From contig NC_133392.1 in assembly GCF_047511655.1 (NCBI RefSeq), positions 161,872,542 through 161,936,541 on the forward strand: a stretch of DNA of 64,000 nucleotides, read 5' to 3'. Shown piece by piece: positions 25,849 to 37,780 of the stretch. Each line of letters begins with the position of its first letter. The stretch's first letter is position 1. Source of the stretch: Castor canadensis (Eukaryota; Chordata; Mammalia; Rodentia; Castoridae). The notes under the pieces were generated by a model. The model was given only the letters and a program-made list of their open reading frames with translations. It ran no database searches and was not told where the DNA came from. Made by a program: the position numbers and the translations under genes.

Positions 25849-25871
25849 ACACACACACACACACACACACA
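25613..25871. repeat. (CT)n-(CA)n microsatellite with higher-order units
   Basis: About 240 bases of CT broken by regularly spaced cactc, tatc and ttt variants, then a CA run. The variant pattern cactc-tatc-cttt restarts at about 25630, 25676 and 25754, showing duplication of larger blocks. It is the source of the long Ser-Leu and Arg-Glu open frames on the two strands. Confidence 0.95.
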
Positions 25872-26557
25872 AGAGCCTGCTGCTTTCTTGGGGAGGCTGA
25901 GTGGATACTGGTTCCACTTTAGTGTGAACCAAGAACGAACTTCACAAGGCCAGCAGCTGCTGCCCTGCTCAGGTGGCTCCAGAGACACTTGGCCTGCCCA
26001 CACCTGCTCACAGGTGTCCCTGCCCTCTGGACTGAGACACTGCCCATCACTCAGTAGGACTGCCTCAGGGAGCCTTCTGGAAAGACCTCCAGGCCAGACC
26101 AGGTGTTCCCCACCCATGCCCTCAGTCCAGCACCCAGAACAAGATCTGTCCAACCTTAACATCAGCAAACCAGGCACAAGGAGGGGATGTAGTACAGAGC
26201 AGTGACACAGGGACAGTGTGTGCAGGGCAGGGGCAGAAGCAGGGAAGGGAGCAGCAGGAACCCCCTTTCCTGGTTATGTTGCCCTTGGATCTGGTCCCAT
26301 TGCTGTACCAGGACCTCAGGCTCCCCACAGGGGAACTCTGATGCCCTGAGGCATCTACTTGCTCTCTTCCCCCATCCAGCTGGTGTCCATTCCAGACAGA
26401 ACCAAAATTGTGGGGCCCTGAACAGCAGGGGCCATACACAGCTGAACAGATACATCCCCACCCTCGGACAGGGAGGCCTGTCTGGGCACATCTGGAGAAT
26501 TTGGGATTAACAAACTGGAGCTGCCTGCACAGGGCACGGGGTGCACAGTGTGATCAC

Positions 26558-26716
26558 CCACACACATAGCACACACAGCACACACACACAGCACACACAC
26601 ACATTACACACACACAGCACACACACACAGAGCACACACACACCGAAACACACACACATTACACACACACAGCACACACAGCACACACAGCACACACACA
26701 GAAACACACACACATA
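26558..26716. repeat. CA-rich compound microsatellite
   Basis: CA runs interrupted by agcaca, ttacac and gaaaca, with the block cacattacacacacacagc present twice. Confidence 0.95.
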
Positions 26717-28831
26717 GCCTCCACCACGTAGATGCTTGTGTCCTGACTGTTCAGGAAGACAGCTACCTCCCAGAAGTTAATGCAACCCCTCCCCCTCTCC
26801 CAGGTGGGTCATGCAATTTGCTGAGTCCAACTGGACAGAATCTGCCCACATTGAAGGACAGGTGCATGTCAGCTGCTCTTGCCTTGTGTGTTGGGCTCTT
26901 TCTGGGGGAGCTGTCAGAGCCTCTTTCTCCCCAGGTGACATCACAGGAATCACATGATCCTGGGGGCTCTAAGGAACAGAACCACTCATCAGGAAAAGAA
27001 CCGGGAGTAGATCAAGTGTCACTCACCCACAGGCAGAATGTTGGCACTCAGGAAAAGCAGTCTGCTGTCCAGATCCGGCCCTGGGTCCTCAGGTGAAGGC
27101 ACAGGGACAAGGGAGCTGGAGGGCGGGGGAGCCATCCTGGAGGGATGGGGCCTCTCAGAGGTGGGTGCAGCTGGCCTGGACTAGCAGAGGGGGGCAGCCA
27201 TCAGCAGGACAAGGCTGCTCTCTGGTCCCTTTGCTCCCAGGGCCCCCAGTGTCCCTTGTTGGAATGCAGTCTGGACCCGCAGCTCATTGCACACCTAGAG
27301 AGAGAAAAAGGGATAGAGAGTCAGTGAGGGAGGTCTGTCCATCCCTCCAGGTGAATAATTCTGGGGTGGGAAGGGAAGACAGTGTTTACCACAGCACCCT
27401 ATGGGAGGATGCTGGATTGCAGCCCAGATCCACTGAGGCTGATAAATAGACAGATCACCAGGGAGTGATGCAGGGTGGGCAGCAAGGCCCTGGGAGCCAA
27501 GGATGAGCAGTAGATGGGAAGGATCAAAACCTCATATCTATGGTAAATAGCAGATGAAGCCACAGCACTGGTGACCAAGCCACAAGTGCCCTCCCTACAG
27601 TGTCCTTCCAGAGCATCCTGACCATCTCTCTGTGCAGGGACTTTTCCCAAAGCTCAATCAGACTCAAGAACAAGGTAAGAGCCTTCACAGAAGCCAGTCA
27701 GTTTCACACAAGACACTCTGCAAAGCAAAGAGCCTGAAACACCACCTTGCCAAGGTCTTTGTCTGTGCTGGGGTCTGGAGCTGCCCACCAGCCCTTGGCC
27801 ACACTGGGGCTGGGTGGGCCCTGAGGATCCCCTGTGGGCATCCTTCACGCTTTCTCCAGTCCTGTGGTATCACTGCAGTAAGACTGGGTCTGAGGTCTCA
27901 GGCCCTGTCAGCCACAACTTGGTCATTGCAGTAAATGGAGGCCCCTGTGGTCTCCAAGGCAACCGTCTGCCAAGGGTGACCCTGCTCAGCTGAGCTCCAA
28001 ATCCCAAATTTGTTCAGTTCCCCCAAGGCACCCCGTTATCTGACCAACCTCCTTGTCCTGCCCCAGTGCCCACCACCCAGCCTCTGTTCAGCCCCCACAT
28101 AGGACCTTCCTTTCTAACTCCTGCTGCCACCGCTCTCCTCTGAGGGCCTTCCTGGCCAGCTCTTCCTTGGGACCTGGCCTTCCCTGCAGCCCCCTCCCTG
28201 GGAGCCACAGAGAGACTGGCAGGGGCCAGGGAAAGGACCTTGGTCACTGGGACCTGGAGCCCTCTGACCTACCCAGGACAGAACCCTCCAGACACCCAGA
28301 GCCATGCTCTGCCCAGGCGGGAGGAACAGGCAGGAAATAGGAAACCCTGGCTCCAAGCAGCAGCCTTCACTCTCCACCTCACACCTCCTCATGAAGGGAC
28401 TCTTAGCTTCCCTCACCACTACCCCCTGGGCCTTCCCTTGTCTGCAAGCCCACCCCCTCCATGAACAGCTAAACTAACTGGCCAGGGCTCCTGAGCATGA
28501 GGAGTGGATATCAGACAACCCACAGGCCCCCGGCTCGTTCTTGACCAAACCCTCCCTCCCTCCCTCCTCTCCCTGGTACCCTTCAGCACTGGTCCCAATT
28601 CCAGGCTCACCCACAAGTCTGGGGTCTCCCAGCACAGGCCCTCCTGAGGCGGCCTGCAGTGTCTCGGCCACCAGCCCGTGAGGCCCACACCAGCCCCAGC
28701 CTCCGTCCCAGCCGGCGCCCGCTGGGTGCCTGAACGTCAGCTTCCTGCTGCAGTGGGAGCGGGAACCTTGCCTCGACATGCCTGCCAGAGCGCGGGCCAG
28801 GCGTGGGGTTCAGCTGGGCTGGCACCAGGAA

Positions 28832-28843
28832 GCCTAATTAGGC
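28832..28843. promoter_or_regulatory. Palindromic TAATTA site
   Basis: Perfect 12-base palindrome gcctaattaggc in GC-rich sequence, a possible paired-type homeodomain site. Confidence 0.25.
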
Positions 28844-31049
28844 AACAGCACCGTGCCGGCTGCCACAAGCCAAGGCGTGGCTGCTGAGGACCATGAGGTC
28901 AGCTGTTGGCCTGGGCCCCACTGCACCTGGCACCCAAGAGCCCCTTGCCTGCCCACCCCTGCCGTCTGCGGTTGTGCTCCTCACTCCCAGCCATGCCTGG
29001 CCTTAGCACTCCCAGGCCAGCAAGAGCAGCAGAGGGGCCTGAAGCAGGGTGGGCTGCCCTGTGGGCAAGAGGCCACCAGTGGCAGGAGCCCTCATCAGTC
29101 TTCCTGTGGGCGCATACCTGGCCAGGCCTGCTCCTCCTCACACTAGCCATAGGGTTCTGGCTGACCCCCAGAAACCCAGTCCCTCAGGCTAAGGAGCAGA
29201 CACAGACACCTGTCTCAGACCCATGGCCCAGAGGCCAGTCTCAAGCCCTTGGGAACTGGCTGCTGCCATGAGTGACTACTCACTGATGGTCAGGTTGACC
29301 ACAAAGTACAGAGGGCCATCTGACCACGTCCCTGCTTAATCAGGAAATCCAACCTAGGTCCTGACAGCCTGGCTGGAGCCCAGGGTGTGATGTCCACACC
29401 CTGACTGGTAGACCTTCCTCCATGAAGTCCCAGAACTCTACTTTCAAGTCATTGAGAAGAGTGACTCCCACTTAGCAGCCCTCCTCAGTCCTAGGCTTCC
29501 AGCGTCCCTTGGGACTCCCATCCGTGTACCTGCTCAGGGAGGGTCCCCACTCATCAGGCCTGCTGGCTGCTCCCATTTCAATACCTGTGGTGGCCCCCCA
29601 CTGTCCTGAGGAGGGGATAACCCACCTGGGAGTGCCAAGGAGGCTCGCACAAGCCCCAGCCTGCCCCATATCCTTCTCTCATTCCTCCCACCTTCAGTGT
29701 CAGAGCCCAGGAAGCAGAGCTCCACCCCTGCCCACATCATGCCCCCCACCCCGGGTTGAGGAAGCACCCTGGGGGCAGAGTGGAAGTTCCGGCCTCTGGG
29801 GGGGGGGTGACATCAGGGTGAGTCCTCTCTTTCCTGTCCCCAGGTCCAACTGGCCACTAAGACCACAAGCAAACCCCACTCTCTGAAGGGAGAACCTAAG
29901 GCCCAGAGAGAACAAGACCCCCACCCAGCTGTCGGCTAAGCTGGGACATGGCCAGCTGTCCCTAGCACCCAGCTCCTCTCAGTCCTGATGCCCCAAGGCC
30001 CTCAGAGCTGACCTCTTCAGTACCTGGACAGCAAGAGGCCTGTCCCTTGCCTCCAGCCTCCCTCATCCCAGACCTGGCAGCCAGTGTTCCCACATAGCCC
30101 GTGCCCACCTCTTCCAACTCCTCAACGCCCCTAAGGAGTCTCTGCCAATGTGGGACCCTCAACACCCACTCCCACATGAAGCACACTGACTCTCATAGAC
30201 CTCTAATCCTGGCTATGGTCCCTGCCTCAGGGTGTGGGGACCTGTGGCCCAGAAATCCTGGTGGTGAGGCGGGAGGTCAGGACCACCAAAACATGGTAGG
30301 TGAGCCTAGAGCTGGACCTCTCCCAGGAACCACTAGCTGCCTGGATACCTCCCTACCTTTCCCAGACTGAGGTCCCTCTGTTAGTCCCTGCTGCCCACCC
30401 CTGGACTTGGTGGATGCAGAACTGGGGCTGGCCTAAGAGAAGCCACAGGCCCAGGCAAGCACAGCCACAACTGAGCCGGTCGAGCCAGCCAGGCCCCAAC
30501 TGGAGCCTGATCACCAGGCCCAGCGGGCTGCACGTGGCAGCAAAGAGCTTGGCACCCTGCCCCCAAGATGTGGGGCGGGGGAGGGGGTGGGGAATTGGCC
30601 AGGGATTGGTCCAAGAGAGCTTCATAGAGGGACCTGACCCCTCCAGAGACTGGTGTCCCAGGAGAGCAGGTCCTGGGTGAGTGGATCACTGGGCAGAGCG
30701 TGTGTGGGCAGCCCTGGGTCCAGCCCCTTTGCTTGGAGGGAAAGCCACTCCAGGCCCCAAAAGGACTGGGGAAAGATGTTCAGAGCAGCTCCTGGGTGGG
30801 GTGGGGGGCTGGATGCTCATGTGGGGCACCCACCATTTGGAGCAAGAAGAGAGGCTGGTGTGGGAGGGGAGCAGATCTTGAAGATTTAGCTCCGAGTACA
30901 AAAAAGTAAAGAGTAGAACAAGGCACATACCTGGTACCAGACCACAGAGCACTGCTTCCTAAAGTGTGACCCATGAAACCCTAGGGTTTCTAGAACCTTC
31001 AGGGGCCCAAGAGCTCTACACTATTTTCCTAATAAAACAGTTGTCTTGT

Positions 31050-31635
31050 AGCCGGGTGCCAGAGGTTCAGATCTGTAATCCTAGCTACTTGGGAGGCTGA
31101 AATCAGGAGGATCATGGTTTGAGGACAGCCTGTAAAAAAACCTTCACAAGATCCAGATCTCAGTGGGAAAAAGCTGGGCAAGGGGTGTGCTCTATCATCC
31201 TAGCTCTGGTGGGAAGCATAAAATAAGAGGCTTGTGATCCAGGCCAGCCTGGACAAAAAGCAAGACTAAGATCCTATTTCCAAAATAACTAGAGCAAAAA
31301 GGGCTCAAGACCTAAATCCTAGCTCCTCAAGAGGTAGAGATGAGAGGAATTGTGGTCCAAGGCCATCAAGGCAAAAAAAAAAAAAAATCCATCTCATTCA
31401 ATAAAAACCTGGGCACAGTGTGGCACACACATGACATCCCAGCCACACAGGAAGCGTAAATAGCATTGCAGTCCAGGCCAGCCCAGGCATAAAAGCGAGA
31501 CCCAGTTTGAAAAATAACTAAAATAAAAAGGGCTGGTGGGGGGGGCTCAAGTGGCAGAGCCCCTGCCTAGCAAGTGCAAGGTCCTGAGTTCAAACACCAG
31601 TAACCCCCAGTACCACCACCAAAAAAACAAACAAA
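31050..31635 (+). mobile_element. Chain of B1-like SINE units ending in an ID unit
   Basis: Several degenerate B1-type monomers in the same orientation (tgtaatcctagctacttggg near 31073, a second with ccaggccagcctggac near 31238, a third near 31317, a fourth with gtccaggccagcccag near 31470), then ggctcaagtggcagagcccctgcctagcaag and an A-rich tail. The unit boundaries are approximate. Confidence 0.7.
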
Positions 31636-31994
31636 CAAAGAAAAAGAGCTGTCTTTCCTCTTGGGTTGTGATTTGCAGGATGGCAGTTGATGCTGCCAGC
31701 TTACCCACACTGTGTGCGTCCCTTCCCTGCACTCAGCACTGGAACAAAGGAAAGCCTGTTTGCCAAGGTATCTGACGAAGCAGTAACAAGGGCTGGTACT
31801 GAATGAGCGTCCACCACAGTGGTGTGGGAAGTCCACGTTAAGCCACAGCGCTCAGGGAGCAGTCCCGAGAGAAATGGAGCTGTTCACTGAACTAGCCACT
31901 CGGCCCTTGGGACACTGTTTTTTACCTGAAAGGCAATGGAAGATGAACTGAGTTGTGCCAGCCTGGCTATCTGGTGGATGTTTTCTCAAAAAGT

Positions 31995-32125
31995 AAAGTG
32001 AAAGCTAGACTCATACCTGCAGTCCCAGCTCCTGGGGAGGCCAAGAGGGAGAATCACTTGAGCCCAGGAGTTCAAGGCCAGCCTGTGCAACATAGCAAGA
32101 AACCCATCTAAAAAAAGAAAGGAAG
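31995..32125 (+). mobile_element. B1/Alu-like (7SL-derived) SINE
   Basis: Reads cctgcagtcccagctcctgg, then gagcccaggagttcaaggcc and agcctgtgcaacatagcaag, then an A-rich tail. Typical 7SL-derived monomer. Confidence 0.75.
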
Positions 32126-32139
32126 AAAGAAAAATGAAC

Positions 32140-32325
32140 AAGCTGGTGCCAGTGGCTCACACGTATAATCCCAGCTATTCAGGAGAAGACATCAGGAGGA
32201 TCACGGTTTGAAGCCAGCCGGGGCAAATAGTTCAAGAGACCCTATCCCAACCAAAACAGGGCTGGCAGGGTGGCCCTGTACTGCCAAAAAAAAAAAAAAA
32301 AAAGAAAGAAAGAAAAGAAAAAAAT
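32140..32325 (+). mobile_element. B1-ID SINE, castorimorph type
   Basis: ggtgccagtggctcacacg, tataatcccagctattcagg, ggatcacggtttgaagccag and gggcaaatagttcaagagac, then a shortened ID part and a long A tail. The gggcaaatagttc phrase is one I associate with beaver and kangaroo rat SINEs. Confidence 0.7.
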
Positions 32326-32660
32326 GAACGCGGTAAGCCTGCTGCTTAAAAAACAGCAGGATGTATTGTCAAGGATGAAATTCAAGAGTATGTGAAAATT
32401 AGTGCTTTTATACACCTTGTACCCACCCCGCTGTGAGCCTGTCAGCTCCCAAACACGTCAAGGCTTTGCTCACCAGATCAGTGGTGAGCTAACGAGAGTT
32501 TTGGAAAACAATGAAGTGTGTCAACATACTTCAGGTGACCAGGCATACATTCCAAAATCATGCATAGAGGAAGGCCTATTCAAGGTGACAACGGGACCAA
32601 TGAATGTCACTGTACCAAAATAGAAAAAGTCCACTGATGGTTCTCGGATTCCATATTGCA

Positions 32661-32745
32661 TGGGCTGGGGTTGTGGCTTGAGTGTCAGAGCATCTGCCTA
32701 GCAATCATGAGGTCCCGAGTTCAAACCCCAGTACCGCCTCCTCCC
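32661..32745 (+). mobile_element. ID-type SINE
   Basis: tRNA-derived unit: ggctggggttgtggcttgag, agcatctgcctagcaatc, cgagttcaaaccccagtacc. Confidence 0.85.
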
Positions 32746-35524
32746 AGATAACAGATTCCAGATTGCAACTACTTTAAGAACCCACCACGGGTCCAGTTGG
32801 GCGTGGCATCCAGGAGGAATATCCACAATGATCCCAGGACGCAGCAGATCTGTGTGAGGCCAGGTTTCCTCAAATCCTCCATTCAAAACCACACACTGCG
32901 ACAGATGGGCTGCGGAAGCGGATAAGAGAATCCAGCCGTCTTTTATGCGCCAGACGCCGAAGAGATTTGCAAAAATGTAAGCCATGTCACTCTTCTCCCA
33001 CGATTTTTTCTTTTGAACAAGTACAGTTTAAATGTGATTTAGATTTAACATGCAACTAGTTTGCTGGTGTTACTTTAAACAAGAGTTCACAAATAAGTAC
33101 TCTTAAATGATCACTTTTGGTTTCTAATGTGGCGAGTATCAGATGATACCGCTGTGTTAGACAAGATCTAACACCCAAATCTCAGGAGGTGTGGGCTTGT
33201 CCATTCCCCTGGTGTGACTGTTTCCACCAGAGCCAATTTGAAGTTATTGCTGTGAGATTCCTGGCCCCCGAGCTGGAAAGACTGAACAGTACCTCATGGT
33301 ATCCCCTCCACAGACACAACCAAATAGCAGCTAGATAAGAGCAGAGATAACAGCAGGATGCAAACAATTAGGACGTGGTGTGTTTTAAGTGTTTATTACC
33401 TTTGTTTTTTATGTAATTCATATGTTTTACATATGTAATTAGCTTAATTTGATTTTAATAATCGCTGTGTTCAACAACCAGCTCAAGAATGACGGGAGGT
33501 TTAACAGCCCTCTTGCAAGTTGGGGTGAGCAGGCTCCAGCTCACCCTTGGATGTAAGCGCTTCTGAACAAAAGCCCTTTGGGGTCCTCAGCAACTAAGAA
33601 TGCAAAGGAGTCAGGAGACCAAAACCTTTGTGCACTGCTAATATTTATTTACAGCACTTGCCGCAGAACAACATTTTGCATTCTGAAAAAAACAAAAGCC
33701 AAAATGTGCCCACCTAGCACTATTCAGAGGGTCCTCCCGGGAAGAGGGTGGGGTGCTGATGCAGGTAGACAGCCAATCAACAGACCACAGGTCAGTCAAG
33801 ACAGGAAGGATCCCTTGCTCCATGCAACTGAGAAACTCCCCCAAAGCTTTGGTTTCCTCATCTTTAAAGTGAGGTGCGGAGCACTCCTTTCCCCAACAGG
33901 TCACAGGAACAGCATCCCCCCCACCCCCGACCCCTGGGTGAAGAGAAGTCAGGCCTGGAGGACAGACATGCAGACCATCCCCACTGTCACACTCTGAGAC
34001 CCTGGCCTCTGCTTCTTCCCCTGCCCACCAGGACTCTTTCCTCAGAGTGGGAAAGGGCACCAAAGAGGCACTCGGCCATGATAACCACATTCATCCACAG
34101 TGGCACCCTATCACCGCCTGGGCACTGTCCCTCCCCCTGCAAGCATCACCAGGGGCAGCAGGCAGCTCCACACTGCACCCTCATGTGTGGTTAAGAGCTG
34201 AAATGGTGCACTTGGTAAGCTCCGTCTCTAAGCACAGGGTCAGAAGTGGAACCAAAGCCCTGGCCCCAGAAGAAGGGCCAGAGCGGATGAGCAGACAGAC
34301 CTACCAGGAGTACCCTGTGCTCACAGCAAATGGGATTGGAATCCTGAGTGCTGGGGGACTCGGGCCAGCTCAGGGAGATTTGGGGCAGGGAGGCAGGGCC
34401 TGTCTCTGTGTCCCTGTGTCCTTAACCAGAATTACTAGAGACCCAGAGATGGCACCCCTGCAGCAACACCATGGATCACCGGGAGGCAGCACTGTGTGGC
34501 AGAGGGCATGAAGGGACCCAAAGGAACTCAGGCCCCCTAGGCTTACGCTTCACCCAAGAGTCACATCAGGCACAAGGAATACCAAGTGCAAAGGCCCTGA
34601 GGCAGACTATCTCCTCCATGGGAGCTGCAACTGGTAACTAGGAGCCAGCAGTGATCCACCCCTTCATAAGAATTATTTGGGGACTGGGCAGCTGTAGGGC
34701 TCCCCTCTCCCTCCATCCCCAGAGGAGACTGGGTGTGGCACCCACACCCACTATTGGATGGGTTCCTCAGTCAATGACAAGTTGAAATCCCCCCAAAACC
34801 CATGGCATCCTAGGCTGTCAAAAGCCCAGCAGCATTGAGTCCTGCCCACCACTCTTGTCCACATGGCCTGGCACCTGCTATCCTTCCTTTCCTCCTGGAC
34901 ATCTATTCTCTGTACAGTCTGTGGACACTGAACAATAGGCAAAGAGGACACCCAGGCAGGGCCAGTCAGGACCTGGCGATGACCAAGCTTGGGGGAGGTC
35001 CTGAAACTCCTGGAGCAGGTGGGGACATGATGGATGTGCAGGTACGACAGGCTCACAGGCTCACAGATGGCAACTGACCATAGTGAGGTGGGGTCAGGCA
35101 GGGCTCTCTTAGGCAGGGAGCTAGGCAGGAAGGATGGGGAGAGGCATGGATCTTCCTGAGCAGACAGGGGACACAGGTGCACAGATCAATGGCCTTGGAC
35201 GGTGAACCATGCCAACCACAGGGCGCCCAGATTGAGGGAGGGGACGGGGAGGGGACACGAGGTTCACTCCAGCAGTTCCCTGCTCAGTGCCAGCCAGGAT
35301 AAGGGACCCGGGAAGGAACAGGACCCGGGTCTGCAGTGGATCATTCCTTGCTCCCGTTTGCACAGCTGAGGTGCTTAGAAACTGCTTTTGCTCAAGTTAA
35401 TTAAAGCAGGAGGAAAGCCTGGTATCCCTACATCTGTGTTACATCTGTCTCCTTGGCTTTGAGTCTCTGTCCTACAGTCACCTTGGGTTCCAGCAAGGAC
35501 AGGACTGATCCACAAACAGCTTTA

Positions 35525-35940
35525 TGACAAGAAACCAACACTCTCCTCAAGGAACAGCAGAGCCTGGCAGGACAGACCACCCCCAAATGAGGACAATTAG
35601 CTATGACGATAAGTCTGCACCTTGGAGCAGGAACAATCCTCCTCTGGAGACCAAACGTCTCTTTTCAACTGATGGCAGCCGGAAGGACTTCTACAGAACC
35701 AGCCAGGCCACATTCTGTCAGGAACTGCTTCAGTCTGCATACCCCTCACCCCCACCCCAAATCTTCCTCTACTTAAGCCTAAAGCTCAAGTCAGTGCCCC
35801 AAATATGGGCTGAAGGGCTCACTGTGCCACTTCCCACACATGGCTGCACAAAGCTGTTAACAAATCTCTTTTCTCTACCCTTCACCACTACTTGTCTCTT
35901 TAAGTGGTGTATTGAGGCAGGCGGCAGAATCTGGCATGTT
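35525..35940 (+). mobile_element. Possible LTR fossil
   Basis: The phrase cacaaagctgttaacaaatctctt followed by cttgtctctttaagtggtgt resembles the 3' part of an endogenous-retrovirus LTR (R-U5 region). The 5' limit is unclear and no internal region is seen. It would be a broken, solo fossil. Confidence 0.3.
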
Positions 35941-37560
35941 GAAAACCCTGAAGCCATGTCTTCGTCCATCCACCTCCCTGGCGTTGGCACTGGGACTAGG
36001 CCTTGGATCAGTCCTAGGAGCCAAGCAGAGTCCTGGCTTCTTGCACTGTCCACACCTCCCAGACCAAGCCAGAGACAAGCCAGAGCTCAGCCTCAGACCC
36101 CCTCACCCATGGTCACCAGCCTGGGGCTTCAAACATGTCCTCTGGCACTCTTTCCCTACCCCAGGGGGGGATTCAAAAGATGCTGACATTTGATTGGTGA
36201 AGGTGGCACTGGCAAATGTCACATCAGAAACCACAGGCTGGCATCATTCACTGCCTCCTCGACCACTCAGCCTGAGGTGAGACCCTGAACTTTCCAGGAA
36301 GCAAGGCACTTTCGAAGCTCCTGCCCCAACCAGAGGCTGGGGAGGTGTCGTCTGCAGCAGGGACTGTAACAGAAGACTACATCTAGTGTTCTTTCTCATC
36401 TCGTTCACTTGAGGGAACCCCCCAGACCTCGTAAGGAGTCCGGGCAGCTATCTGCCTACACCCTCATTCCCATCAGATTCCTGGAAACCTCGGAGCCAGC
36501 AGGGAGCTTGTCCTGGGTCCTGCTGCTCAGGCCTGAGGCCTATCCTCGGCCAGGGCTCACGGTCTTGGACTACTGGACATTGGGCCCAGGAGGGGCCCTG
36601 TAGGTTCTGCGGCAGAACCAACTCCCTCCGCCATGCCCGAGCCCAGCTCCAGGTTTGGAAGAAGATTCCCCGACTCCCTGCCTGACCTCTCTCCCAGGCT
36701 CAAGGCCTGCTTTAGCAAGCAGAGGGAAGTCATTCCTTCCTTGACCTGTTTGTCCAGACAACCTCTGAAGGTCCCCAGATGCAGAGAGAGCCCACCGAAC
36801 TGTTTCAAGGAAGCACATAGGAGAACAAATCCACTCGGTGTATAATGCATTGAGCAGGGTATGCCTGCAAAGATATAGCAAGCAGGATAGAGGTGGGTGA
36901 TATTTTAAAGGGTCCAAGGACAATCCTAGGGCCAGACAGCTGCTATGGAGGTATTCCCACAAGCAAACCCAGCCTTAGGAAAACCTAGAACATGTGTCCT
37001 GAGAACAATGTTTGCCTGACTGCGCATCCTGCCTGAGGAGCAGCCTGTCAGCTTGCCCTATTGCCCATGGGGCACCAAATGTCAGGGCAACCTAGAACTC
37101 TATCCTGCTGATAGTGAGGAGCCCCTGAAGGGCTGGGGCAGAAGAGTGAGAGAAGGAAGTGAAATGGCTGGTCTCTGTATAGTCCTGTTCCAGGAAAGAG
37201 GGTGACAGGAGGGAGCGGTGGGGACCTACAACTGAGCTGGTGGCCCCATGAACCCTCTCATCCCAGCACGGCATGTGACAGAAAGATAGAGCCCTTGCAG
37301 CTGCTTGAGCTCACGACAGGAAGCCTGTGCCCATGACTGCTGGCCTCCAACAGACCCGGGGAGCTACCTTCTCTCCACACCATCCAGACCCCTCCGCTCA
37401 CAGAACCCACATGGTAGGTTCCATCCACACTGCATGAAACCAGGACCAGAGGCAGCGTGTCAGGAGGTCCTGCCAGAATGCTGCATCTTCAGGAAGTTCG
37501 CTCTACCATTTAAGCCCTTCCTCCCCCCCCCCACCCCCGCTTTTTGCTTTAAGTTATTTT

Positions 37561-37780
37561 TCAGATATTTTTGACTGCGGTCCAGCCCCAGACCTTGATC
37601 CTCCTACCTCAACCTCCCGAGTAGCTAGGATTACAGGCATGTACCACCACACCTGGCTTGTTCTTTGAAAAAGGACCTTGCTGTTTGCCCAGACTGGCCT
37701 CAGACCTTGATCCTTTCCATCTCCACCTCCCAAGGAGCTGGGATTACAGGCATAAACCACTGTATCCAGCTCCCTTGGCC
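37561..37780 (-). mobile_element. Two reverse B1-like SINEs
   Basis: Minus-strand B1 sequence appears twice: ctcccgagtagctaggattacaggcatg near 37615 and ctcccaaggagctgggattacaggcata near 37727. Confidence 0.8.

Larger units (their letters stand above)
20410..30949. other. Gene-free interval, fourth part
   Basis: Non-coding and GC-rich, with several large microsatellites (21973-22025, 25613-25871, 26558-26716), an old LINE-1 3' end (23650-24052), a palindromic homeodomain-like site at 28832 and many unsupported open frames. No exon or RNA gene was recognised. Confidence 0.65.
30950..33637 (+). mobile_element. hAT (Charlie-like) DNA transposon remnant with nested insertions
   Basis: The left end (cactgcttcctaaagtgtgaccca) and right end (ctttggggtcctcagcaac...caggagaccaaaa...gcactg) match the remembered ends of an old mammalian hAT element. 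Internal phrases such as aagagatttgcaaaaatgtaa and tgtcactcttctcccac lie in the expected order. It is interrupted by SINEs at about 31050-31635, 31995-32125, 32140-32325 and 32660-32745, and by an unassigned block at 33140-33560. No intact transposase frame is seen. Confidence 0.55.

Noticed and set aside
25644-26177. Arg-Glu repeat protein (minus) and Ser-Leu repeat protein (plus)
   Set aside because: Both are translations of the CT microsatellite.
26558-26716. Possible CRISPR-like direct repeats
   Set aside because: These are CA-rich microsatellite units in a mammalian genome, with no unique spacers.
32402-32623. 73-codon frame inside the hAT remnant
   Set aside because: Too short and not recognisable as a transposase domain. 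It is best left as part of the transposon remains.
35524-36186. 220-codon plus-strand open frame
   Set aside because: It overlaps LTR-like non-coding sequence. No domain or splice context supports a gene.
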